Origin: Promethearchaeota archaeon
GTDB lineage: Archaea > Asgardarchaeota > Lokiarchaeia > Sigynarchaeales > SOKP01
Length of the DNA stretch: 19,918 nt
NCBI GenBank assembly: GCA_019894875.1
Contig: JAGXNR010000045.1
Coordinates: 1-19,918, forward strand
Direction: 5' to 3'
Shown here: positions 7,150-14,702 of the stretch, in pieces
Layout of the letters: each line of letters starts with the position of its first letter
Numbering within the stretch: the first letter of the stretch is position 1
Made by a program: the position numbers and the translations under genes
Notes under the pieces: generated by a model
What the model saw: the letters and a program-made list of their open reading frames with translations, nothing else
What the model was told of the DNA's origin: nothing
The model's database searches: none

Positions 7150-8673
7150 ATGGTTGAATTATATACAAAATTAAAAGACGTTGTATCAGAAAAATTCATT
7201 TCAAATGACGTTTACGTCCGCCATGCATATTCAAGAAACGTAGATTTAGTTTTACAAGGCGTTCCCGATTATGTAATAAGACCAAAGGATGCCCAGGAGA
7301 TCTCTGAGATCCTAAAAGTAGCAAATGATGAGAATGTCTCTGTTACTCCACGTGGTGCAGGTATATGTGAGTTTGGAGGTAGTAAACCAATCGGCGATGG
7401 GGGGATTATTTTAGATTTGAAACGGATGAACAACATTATAAACTTAGATGAAGAAAATCTCATAATCACCGCAGAAGCAGGAATTTCTTGGGGGAAATTA
7501 AATGAATATCTCTCCCATTTTGGGCTCTATACAGGTGGTATGGGCCCCGGATCGGGTATGTCTGCTTCAATTGGAGGGGGTATATCACATCATTCTGTGG
7601 GAGGTGGTGGATGTGCCAAATACGGGGCTTGTACTAATCAATTAGTTTCATTAGAAGTAGTGTTACCAACAGGGGAAATCATAAAGACAGGTTCTCAAGC
7701 TAATAAGTATTCTAAATTTCCATTTAACAGGTTTGGCAATGGTCCTGATTTAGCTGGACTTTTTTGCGGAGATAACGGGATTTTTGGGGTTAAAACAGAA
7801 GTTTCACTACAAGTGTTCCCAAGACCAGAGTTTGCGGCGTATAAAACTTTTTTAATGCCACGAAAAGAAAGACAAATATCTGCTGAAATCCTAACTGATA
7901 TCCGACAAAAAGGAATTGATGTTTATGATGCAATGTATATTATGGATCTTATCGTTAGAATCAGTTGTGACCAAGGTTTAATGCCTATGTGGGAAGATTT
8001 AAAGAGAAAACGAGGAGTATTTTTATATACCATTGAAGCAAACTCAGAGGTAGAATTAGATGAAAAAGTTAAGCAATTAGATGATATTATCCTCAATTAT
8101 AAAGCAGAATATCTAGGTCCAGAAATTTCTGATGGAAACCTAGCTAAATGGCATTATACAGAAGGTAATTATCAGTTTTACCATAACTTATGGGGGATGT
8201 TCCCCTCGATGCAACCACTAACAGCAGAATGTTTTTCACCAATACACCAGTATCCTAAAGTATTAAATGATATCGATCAATGGGATATGGAACATGATGA
8301 GGATATGCGTAGAATATTTAATATCACAGGCACACGTCCTATTGCGGGTAGCGGTCCTATAGTACTTATAGATGGAAGTAATGTAGAAATTACATGTGGA
8401 TTTACAAGCTTCTGGAAATATTATGATGGAAAACTTTATGAGGAGATCGATGAAATTAACATTAAACTCTGGAAATCCTTATTGAAAAGGGTTACTGAGC
8501 ATGGTTGTCAATGGTATATGATGGGAGATTTTATGTCTCGCTTGATGGTAGACATTGGAGCTTATTCAGAAGAATTTTATAAGCTCATGAGCTCAATCAA
8601 AAATACTCTTGATCCTAAAATGATACTTAGCCGGGGAAAATTCAATTTTTGGGGGGATGAGAAGCATGAGTAA
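7150..8673 (+). CDS. FAD-linked oxidase (PCMH type, GlcD/4-cresol dehydrogenase-like), second copy
   Basis: This 507-residue flavoprotein has the FAD-binding PCMH domain at about 40-230: YVIRPKDAQEISEILKVAN, VTPRGAGICEFGGS (pyrophosphate loop) and GGIILDLKRMNNIINLDEEN. A glycine-rich GPGSGMSASIGGGISHHSVG segment and PDLAGLFCGDNGIFGVKTE follow. The C domain ends in NTLDPKMILSRGKF, a variant of the LDP-x-x-I-x-x-PGK end seen in relatives. It oxidises a hydroxyl-bearing substrate (2-hydroxy acid or alcohol) and hands electrons to the iron-sulfur protein encoded next. It is clearly a diverged relative of the oxidase at 259-1692, sharing the PDLAGLF segment, but the two differ widely elsewhere, so they probably serve different substrates. 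Its stop (8671-8673) overlaps the start of the iron-sulfur gene. Confidence 0.85.
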   Translation: MVELYTKLKDVVSEKFISNDVYVRHAYSRNVDLVLQGVPDYVIRPKDAQEISEILKVANDENVSVTPRGAGICEFGGSKPIGDGGIILDLKRMNNIINLDEENLIITAEAGISWGKLNEYLSHFGLYTGGMGPGSGMSASIGGGISHHSVGGGGCAKYGACTNQLVSLEVVLPTGEIIKTGSQANKYSKFPFNRFGNGPDLAGLFCGDNGIFGVKTEVSLQVFPRPEFAAYKTFLMPRKERQISAEILTDIRQKGIDVYDAMYIMDLIVRISCDQGLMPMWEDLKRKRGVFLYTIEANSEVELDEKVKQLDDIILNYKAEYLGPEISDGNLAKWHYTEGNYQFYHNLWGMFPSMQPLTAECFSPIHQYPKVLNDIDQWDMEHDEDMRRIFNITGTRPIAGSGPIVLIDGSNVEITCGFTSFWKYYDGKLYEEIDEINIKLWKSLLKRVTEHGCQWYMMGDFMSRLMVDIGAYSEEFYKLMSSIKNTLDPKMILSRGKFNFWGDEKHE

Positions 8674-9901
8674 TATTGAAAATTTGAAAAAAGAATGGAA
8701 AGCTATTTTTTCGTGCATGAACTGTGCAGATTGTGGTTATGCAATAAGACCTGTTGTTGGAAGATATTTAACATGTCCAGTTAAAGAAGCTAAAGGTGAA
8801 GAAGGTTTTGAGATCTATTTTTCTCGCGGAAGAATGAACGTATTAAAAAGTATATTAGAAGGTCAAATTCCTTTAAGTAAGGAGCTTGCGGAATGGGCTT
8901 ATCAATGTTCTGAATGTGGGAATTGTTCTGAAGTTTGTCATATGACACATAATGAAAACATAATCTTACCCACATGCAACTGGATTGATCATGTTAAAGT
9001 ATGGGAGGCCTTAAGAAGAGATTTGTTTGAAGCAGGATTTGCACCTCTGGAACATCATGATAAATTGATTGAATTTATGAATAATGAGACTATGGAAAAT
9101 CCTTATGGGGAAAATAAAGAATCTAAATATGATTGGCTTACTGAATTTCCGGAGATAAAAGAGAAAGGAGACATTGCCTTTTTTAGTGGGTGTACTATGC
9201 CTTTAAGGCAAAAAGATACATTGAAGAATATGATGAAAATTTTCAAAGCCGCAGGACTAACCATCGCTACACCTAGGGAAGAATTGTGTTGTGGTTCTAT
9301 AAGTTTACGGATTGGGGATAAGATGTCTCTGAATGATATTATTAAACGTAATATTGAGGCTATAAAAGACACAGGGGCGAAGATTTTGTTCACAGCTTGC
9401 GCAGGCTGCTATAGAACTCTAAAAAAGGATTATCCAGAATTTTTAGGAGAAGAATTACCTTTTGAAGTAAAACACATAACTGAAGTATTAATTGAACTTA
9501 TAAACTCCGGTAAAATCCCATTTAAATCCGAAGAGGGAGAGAAATTAAAAGTAACTTATCACGATCCTTGCCACTTAGGGCGTCATATGGATTTGTATGA
9601 AATTCCGAGAGAAGTTATTGAAAAAATACCTGATATTGAATTAATTGAAATGAAAAGGAATCGTAAACATGCGTGGTGCTGTGGTGCTGGTGGTGGGTTA
9701 AAGAGTCAATTTTCGGAATTAGCCCTTGAAATTTCAAAAGAAAGAGTTAGAGAAGCAATAGAAACGGGAGCTGAAATTCTTACCACAAGCTGTCCTTTCT
9801 GTATCGGGAATCTGCAGGACTCGTTTAATGAGATGGATTTAGGATCACCACAAAAATTTCGCATTATTGACCTTATTGATTTAATCGCTTCACGGATATA
9901 A
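8657..9901 (+). CDS. Iron-sulfur oxidoreductase, HdrD/GlcF-like, with CCG domains
   Basis: This 414-residue protein has two N-terminal 4Fe-4S sites: C20, C23, C26 with C40-Pro, and C84, C87, C90, C94 (CSECGNCSEVC). Two cysteine-rich CCG domains follow. The first has FFSGC, LCCGS and CAGCYRTL; the second has DPCHLGRH, WCCGAGGG and SCPFC. In HdrD the CCG domains hold a non-cubane cluster at a thiol/disulfide site; in GlcF-type proteins the partner flavoprotein feeds electrons in. The coupled FAD oxidase upstream supports electron transfer from an oxidised hydroxy compound to a quinone, a thiol or another carrier. The spacing of the first cluster, with its fourth cysteine 13 residues away, is unlike a plain CxxCxxCxxxCP motif. 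Starts are ATG 8657 (overlap of 17 bases) or ATG 8666, which has a G-run upstream. Confidence 0.88.
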   Translation: MRSMSNIENLKKEWKAIFSCMNCADCGYAIRPVVGRYLTCPVKEAKGEEGFEIYFSRGRMNVLKSILEGQIPLSKELAEWAYQCSECGNCSEVCHMTHNENIILPTCNWIDHVKVWEALRRDLFEAGFAPLEHHDKLIEFMNNETMENPYGENKESKYDWLTEFPEIKEKGDIAFFSGCTMPLRQKDTLKNMMKIFKAAGLTIATPREELCCGSISLRIGDKMSLNDIIKRNIEAIKDTGAKILFTACAGCYRTLKKDYPEFLGEELPFEVKHITEVLIELINSGKIPFKSEEGEKLKVTYHDPCHLGRHMDLYEIPREVIEKIPDIELIEMKRNRKHAWCCGAGGGLKSQFSELALEISKERVREAIETGAEILTTSCPFCIGNLQDSFNEMDLGSPQKFRIIDLIDLIASRI

Positions 9902-9953
9902 AATATCATAGATTCGCTTCAGGGAACTAGTATATCATTTAGAGTTTATTGAA

Positions 9954-9960
9954 TTTTTTT
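9954..9960 (+). terminator. T-run terminator after the Fe-S oxidoreductase gene
   Basis: Seven T followed by AA and five more T lie about 55 bases after the stop, in the gap before the Rag-like GTPase gene. This fits an archaeal U-tract terminator separating the redox operon from the GTPase operon. Confidence 0.4.
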
Positions 9961-10112
9961 AATTTTTCCTTATAGAAAATAAAAAACTCAGTAAAAAGCT
10001 TGGTTATTTTGATTTACTCAAGTTTAAATATATTTTCTTGTATTTGATAATAAGAATTATTAATATTATATCCAAAAAATAAATATAATTCTAGGATCAA
10101 GGTATAGTAATA

Positions 10113-11024
10113 ATGACAACAAAGATCACGTTCATAGGAAAACCAGAAATGGGAAAAACTACCCTAAAGAAAGTTATTTTTGAGGGAGAAGACCCCAACG
10201 AGTTAATATTATTTCCCTTGGAAGCCACAATAGGAATTAAGTATTCAATACATGAATTTATGGATTCCAAGGTTAGTTTAATTGATGCTCCAGGACAATC
10301 ATTGCAGATAATTTTAGAAGATGAACAAAAACAATTACTTGTATTTGGAGATAGTAGCGCAATAATATATGTCTTCGATTATCCTACATGGATTGCAGAT
10401 TCTCAAGATGTTTTAGATGATATCAGAAAAATTTATGAAATAAATAAAAAGCACAATTTTGGAGCAAAAATTATACTATTTCTCCATAAAGTAGATCTCC
10501 TAATAAAGAAAAAAATTGGTAGCATGCTTGCTTTAATAAGAAGGCAGATAATTCAACAATTAGATCTTCCTATGGAGATCCCAATTTATTTTACAAGCTT
10601 GCATCCAAATTTAATATATACTACATTCAATGCGATATCTGAAACAGTTAGTACTTTCTCAGAAGATGCATCTACTCTAAAAAAGATTATTAGTAATAAA
10701 TTGAAGGATTTATCTAAAACAAGCTGTTTTGTATCTAATAAAGAAAATAATCTGATTATTCAAGAAATGTCAAAAGATTTTGATACAAGTATCCTATATT
10801 ATTTGTTTGAAAAAATCTATCATTTAAGTAAATCAACTGAATTTAAAGAAAGTAAAACTAGTGTAATAAGCCCTGGTTCAAAGATTTTAAATATGGTAAT
10901 AAAAGATATTAATAAATATCATACTAATTTTAAATATCTAATTTTATTATCTGAAATTATTGAACAAGAAGATATGACAAAGATTTTAGACGAAATAATA
11001 GAAGATTTAAAGCAAAATTATTAA
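10113..11024 (+). CDS. Rag/Gtr-like small GTPase with C-terminal roadblock-like region
   Basis: The 303-residue product has all GTPase motifs: G1 GKPEMGKTT (9-17), G2 threonine T39, G3 DAPGQ (58-62), G4 HKVD (125-128) and G5 near TSLHP (161-165). Three traits point to Rag/Gtr rather than Ras or Arf: HKVD in place of NKxD, the IIYVFDYP segment after G3, and full length. RagA/C are about 310-400 residues, with a C-terminal roadblock-type dimerisation domain. Here residues about 186-300 match that region (LKKIISNKLKDLSKTSCFVS aligns with the roadblock start of RagC as I recall it). Eukaryotic Rags work as dimers in amino-acid signalling at lysosomes; the archaeal role is unknown. The longin-Arf-like GTPase follows after 30 bases, so they likely form one operon. 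Confidence 0.8.
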   Translation: MTTKITFIGKPEMGKTTLKKVIFEGEDPNELILFPLEATIGIKYSIHEFMDSKVSLIDAPGQSLQIILEDEQKQLLVFGDSSAIIYVFDYPTWIADSQDVLDDIRKIYEINKKHNFGAKIILFLHKVDLLIKKKIGSMLALIRRQIIQQLDLPMEIPIYFTSLHPNLIYTTFNAISETVSTFSEDASTLKKIISNKLKDLSKTSCFVSNKENNLIIQEMSKDFDTSILYYLFEKIYHLSKSTEFKESKTSVISPGSKILNMVIKDINKYHTNFKYLILLSEIIEQEDMTKILDEIIEDLKQNY

Positions 11025-11054
11025 TCAAATTAAAACTATCATACAAGTTCCAAT

Positions 11055-12107
11055 ATGTTACGACAAGTCTTTATCGTTTTAAATAATAAATTAGTTTATC
11101 AAAGGAGTTATGCTAAAGGTTTAGAGATTTCACTTTTTACAAAAGTGATTGAAAAAGTTAAAAAAGTTGCACTTTCTAAATTTAGTAGCGAAACGGGAAA
11201 TTATGACTTTTTTGAATATAAACTCTCATATATAATTGATATTGACTTTAATCTCATAATTCTTTTTGTGTCAGGAATGGGAGATGACTTTAAAGTTATA
11301 GAAACCCAACTAAAGAAATTTAAAAATGAGTTTACTGAATTTTATGGCGACACGGTTAAAGATGAGAACTTTGAGATAATAAATGAGGCTCTAGATCCGA
11401 TAGTTGATGCTATTCATAGAAATATGAAACCAAAAATCTCAATTGTGGGATTTTCTGGTGTTGGGAAAACAACTACTACAAAATTAATAAAATCAGAAGA
11501 GATTCCCATGCAACATATTCCTACAATTACCGGTGAAGTAGCTACTATTAAAATTGGCAAGTTATCTTTCTTCCTCTGGGATTTTGCAGGACAAGAACAA
11601 TTCGATTTTCTGTGGGAAAAGTTTATTGACGGTTCGGATGCGGTTCTTTTACTAACGGATTCAACCTTGGAAAACCTTGAAAAAAGCAGATATTTCTTCG
11701 AATTAGTAAACAAAGTAATTCCCTATGCACGCCTCGGAATAATAGCAAACAAGCAAGATCTACCCGAAGCGATGAAGGTTGAAGAGATAGAACGATTAAT
11801 GGGAAATAAAACATATTCAATGGTGGCAATTGATCCTAATAATCGATCAAAAATGATCCGGATAATTGCTGATCTGTTAGATATGGATACGAGAGTGTCA
11901 CCCTTATTGCAACCTATATTTGAAAGAGATTCATTAATGGATAAAGCTCAAAAAATATTGGAACAAGGAGAATTTGAAGAAGCAGTTTCGATATTCAAGA
12001 AAATAAGTAATCTTTGCCTTGAATTAGGCGATGACTCTCTTGCTCTTGATTTTCAAAATAAAAGCCAGAAAATCAGTAAAATTATAGATTCTTTTGCTAA
12101 CAACTGA
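11055..12107 (+). CDS. Arf-like small GTPase fused to an N-terminal longin domain
   Basis: Three parts are visible in 350 residues. Residues 1-97 look like a longin domain: MLRQVFIVLNNKLVYQRSYA opens the first two strands, with FFEYKLSYIIDIDFNLIILFV as the central strands, then the helix to EFYGD. Residues 126-275 are an Arf-type GTPase: G1 GFSGVGKTT (132-140), G2 in PTITGE (T157), G3 WDFAGQE (175-181) and G4 NKQD (232-235). Residues 283-345 are a helical hairpin resembling one TPR-like repeat. There is no lipidation motif at either end. In eukaryotes a longin domain (SRX of the SRP receptor alpha subunit) binds the Arf-like SRbeta; here both types are one chain. Translation starts at ATG 11055. 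It shares an operon with the Rag-like gene. Function is inferred only as regulated GTP hydrolysis. Confidence 0.85.
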   Translation: MLRQVFIVLNNKLVYQRSYAKGLEISLFTKVIEKVKKVALSKFSSETGNYDFFEYKLSYIIDIDFNLIILFVSGMGDDFKVIETQLKKFKNEFTEFYGDTVKDENFEIINEALDPIVDAIHRNMKPKISIVGFSGVGKTTTTKLIKSEEIPMQHIPTITGEVATIKIGKLSFFLWDFAGQEQFDFLWEKFIDGSDAVLLLTDSTLENLEKSRYFFELVNKVIPYARLGIIANKQDLPEAMKVEEIERLMGNKTYSMVAIDPNNRSKMIRIIADLLDMDTRVSPLLQPIFERDSLMDKAQKILEQGEFEEAVSIFKKISNLCLELGDDSLALDFQNKSQKISKIIDSFANN

Positions 12108-12109
12108 AA

Positions 12110-12116
12110 TTTTTTT
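12110..12116 (+). terminator. T-run terminator of the GTPase operon
   Basis: Seven T start three bases after the TGA at 12105-12107, followed by further T/C-rich bases, between two convergent genes. This suits an archaeal U-tract terminator. Confidence 0.4.
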
Positions 12117-12132
12117 GTTTCTCTTGCATTCT

Positions 12133-13794
12133 CTACCAAGTTCGAGTTATATTTTGCATAAAAACTAAAACTTCCCTTTTCCCAAGAGGAACAATATTAG
12201 ATTGAAATACTATTTGATTATCATTAAATGGCAAAATAAATTTCATATCTTTTGAAATTTTCTCAGAAAGAGAATTTTCTATCTTAAATTGAGCTAATTC
12301 AACAACTTCTTTTGGTAGAAACTTACTTATATGTTGACCTATAATATTTTTTGTTGAAAATACTTGTTCTACTAATTTTTCAATTTTCGTATCTAATTTA
12401 AAATCTAGGAGTACTCCTGCTTTTGAAATTCTGAAAATTGAGAATGGAACATGTTTAAAGAGAACACTGTTTCTTATTTCACTTTCATTTAATTCTTCCC
12501 TATTTTGCATTCTCTCTATAGCTGTGCCTAATTCTAAGCCTATAGTGATGATAAGTTCCATTTCCTCAGGCATTAATTGTTTATCGTCTTGAAAAATCAT
12601 ATTTATTGAGCCAATAATATCAAACTTAGAGAATAAAGGTATAACCGCTGTAGAAGAGATATCCAATCCTTCAAAAAATTTCTTGATTGGTTCTGGAAAG
12701 TTGTTATTGATAAGCGCTACACCCTTAACAAACACAATATCATAAGGGTTTTTATTAATATCTAATTTATGATTTTCTAGAAAAAAATGTGAGGGGAAAC
12801 CTTTATGAACCTTGATCCTTGCTACATCTTCCCGTTTATCTATCAAGTAAATACTGCATCCTTCAAGATCAAACAAATCAATGAAACTCTCCAGTATCTT
12901 AGTTAGTAATCCTGATAATTCATTAGCTTGGTTAGCGATACTTATGATCTTATTTAAGATATCTGTTTTTTTCATTTGTTCTTTGAGTTTATCTTCAATT
13001 ATTTGTATATCCGTTATATCGTGGAAAAGATATTGTATAAAATATTGATCCGCTAACTTGATTTCATTAACAGTAACTTCTAGATACATATGAGTTCCTG
13101 TTGATTTTTTAATTCTTGAAATGATTGGAGGTGGTTGATCAATCAAATGCCGAACCATGTTTGGATCCACCAATCCTTCATCAAATAAATCAAATTTCAG
13201 AGCTATATTTCCAATAATTTCCTCTTTTTTTTTTTCAATTAATTTTTCGGCTTCTAAATTAACATCAACGAGCACTCCTGAATCCCTATTCATTATTAAA
13301 ATTGCATCTCTTGCTGCCTTAAATAGAGCTTGATATCGATGCTCAGCCATGATTAAGGTTTTGATTGCTGGTTTAATAGATTCATAATAAGAGAAAAAGA
13401 AATTTCTAATTTCTTGTAATTTACTAAAATCTGCCTTGAAATCTTTCGGTTCATGATCGAATGCCTTATAGGCATCATCAAGTTTAATGATATATTGAGC
13501 AAATCCCGCGAGAAGTTCATTAGCGAGTATTAACGTCAGGTCAACGCTCGATTCGGTTACCAGTGAAAGTAAAAAGCTCTCATATCCCCCTCTAGCAAAA
13601 GGACTCATAAGTTTGAAAAATAAATTTGCTGTTTTATATTCACCAAATATATGGATGAATACTCCTTGCGTAGGAATGTCCATCAGGGACGGAATCTTAT
13701 TCAGAATTTCACCTTCTAATGACTTAGGCGCTTTTAAAACTACAGTTGGTCCGTAAAGAGGATCAAAACGACTAAGGATTAATGCTGCTTCCAA
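12133..13794 (-). CDS. Sensor protein: longin-like N-domain, PAS, GAF, PAS, no kinase
   Basis: Residues 1-140 form a longin/roadblock-like domain that opens ALILSRFDPLYGPTVVL, with a D-x-x-x-G-P motif at 11-16. Residues about 150-270 are a PAS domain (HRYQALFKAARDAILIMNRD, ending in FHDITDIQIIEDKL, a typical PAS end). Residues about 285-430 are a GAF domain (ILESFIDLFDLEGCSIYLI, AVIPLFSKFDIIGSINMIF). Residues about 440-553 are a second PAS domain ending the protein. No histidine kinase, GGDEF, HTH or other output is present, so the signal must pass by protein contact, perhaps through the N-domain. The start is TTG at 13794: a TGA stop lies nine bases upstream in frame and no ATG precedes the conserved part. 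It converges on the longin-Arf GTPase gene with a 25-base gap. Confidence 0.75.
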   Translation of the reverse strand: MEAALILSRFDPLYGPTVVLKAPKSLEGEILNKIPSLMDIPTQGVFIHIFGEYKTANLFFKLMSPFARGGYESFLLSLVTESSVDLTLILANELLAGFAQYIIKLDDAYKAFDHEPKDFKADFSKLQEIRNFFFSYYESIKPAIKTLIMAEHRYQALFKAARDAILIMNRDSGVLVDVNLEAEKLIEKKKEEIIGNIALKFDLFDEGLVDPNMVRHLIDQPPPIISRIKKSTGTHMYLEVTVNEIKLADQYFIQYLFHDITDIQIIEDKLKEQMKKTDILNKIISIANQANELSGLLTKILESFIDLFDLEGCSIYLIDKREDVARIKVHKGFPSHFFLENHKLDINKNPYDIVFVKGVALINNNFPEPIKKFFEGLDISSTAVIPLFSKFDIIGSINMIFQDDKQLMPEEMELIITIGLELGTAIERMQNREELNESEIRNSVLFKHVPFSIFRISKAGVLLDFKLDTKIEKLVEQVFSTKNIIGQHISKFLPKEVVELAQFKIENSLSEKISKDMKFILPFNDNQIVFQSNIVPLGKREVLVFMQNITRTW

Positions 13795-13997
13795 GATCTT
13801 TCACTATTTTAAAGTATATACTCTCGATTTTTAAGTAAAAATTGAATTATTTAAATTTTTGTTTAACTAATTATTTTTTTAATCATATTTCCAGTATTAA
13901 AATGTCTGAATATATTACCAAGTTTCAATAGATAATCCGATTAATCAAATAAAACGAATTTTCAATTTTTGTTAGGATTGAATCATTTAATGCAAAT

Positions 13998-14007
13998 CTT
14001 ATAAAAC
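13998..14007 (+). promoter_or_regulatory. TATA box of the transglutaminase-like gene
   Basis: CTTATAAAAC lies 27-36 bases before the ATG at 14034, the best archaeal box A match in the window. Transcription would begin almost at the start codon, giving a leaderless or nearly leaderless mRNA. The rest of the 239-base divergent gap (13795-14033) shows nothing else I can support. Confidence 0.5.
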
Positions 14008-14033
14008 GATCTAACTATTACCTAATTATAGCT

Positions 14034-14669
14034 ATGGAAGAATATTTACAACCAACAGAATTTTTTGATTTTGATAAAAGCTCTGTAAATAAGAAAGCTA
14101 TTGAAATTACAGAAAATTGCGAAACTGAAAAAGAAAAAGCTATAGCTTTATTTTATTGGGTTCGAGATGAAATCAAATATAACATGATGACATACATACC
14201 TGGTATTAAAGATAATTTTAAAGCTAGTGTAACTCTGCAAAGACGGGATGGATTTTGTGTTTCTAAATCTATTCTTCTATCCAGTTTCGCCCGAGCTGTA
14301 GGTATTCCTGCGCGTATTCATCTAGTAGACCTAATTAACCATAAGATATCCCAAAGGATAATTGATATGATGGGTCATAACGTCATGTACTACCACGGAT
14401 ATAGCGAACTTTTTTTAAATGGTAAGTGGGTAAAGCTTACACCATCTTTTGATACTCCTACAGCGATAAAAGGCAAGTTTCTCCCAATGTGTGAATTTGA
14501 CGGTGAATGTGATGCGGTTTTTCCTAAGTATGATAATGACGGTAATCAGTTTGGGGAGTATCTAACGGATAGGGGAGTACATGCGGATTTACCACTTGAG
14601 GATATAGCAAAAGTTTTTGAAGAAAAATACCGTTTTACAAAGTCTTCAGTTTCAAAAAAGGATAAATAA
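14034..14669 (+). CDS. Transglutaminase-like cysteine protease-fold protein
   Basis: The 211-residue protein carries the papain-like triad of the transglutaminase-like superfamily: Cys75 in RRDGFCVSKSILLSSFARAV, His121 in YYHGYSELFLNGKW, and Asp140 in LTPSFDTP. The preceding helix AIALFYWVRDEIKYNM is also typical. Archaeal and bacterial members are mostly proteases, amidases or peptide-modifying enzymes; true protein cross-linking is rarely shown. There is no signal peptide or membrane segment, so it probably acts in the cytoplasm. The catalytic residues are all intact. It stands alone with its own TATA box between the PAS/GAF sensor and ftr, so context does not reveal the substrate. Confidence 0.85.
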   Translation: MEEYLQPTEFFDFDKSSVNKKAIEITENCETEKEKAIALFYWVRDEIKYNMMTYIPGIKDNFKASVTLQRRDGFCVSKSILLSSFARAVGIPARIHLVDLINHKISQRIIDMMGHNVMYYHGYSELFLNGKWVKLTPSFDTPTAIKGKFLPMCEFDGECDAVFPKYDNDGNQFGEYLTDRGVHADLPLEDIAKVFEEKYRFTKSSVSKKDK

Positions 14670-14702
14670 TAAAAGAAAAATTCCTATATATAAAAGATAA
14701 TT

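Noticed and set aside
10113..11024. MglA-type bacterial gliding GTPase
   Set aside because: The HKVD motif, the length and the C-terminal roadblock-like part fit Rag/Gtr better than MglA, which is about 195 residues and has a separate MglB roadblock partner.
11414..11829. Minus-strand open frames inside the longin-Arf GTPase gene
   Set aside because: They are antisense to well-conserved GTPase motifs and show no family features.
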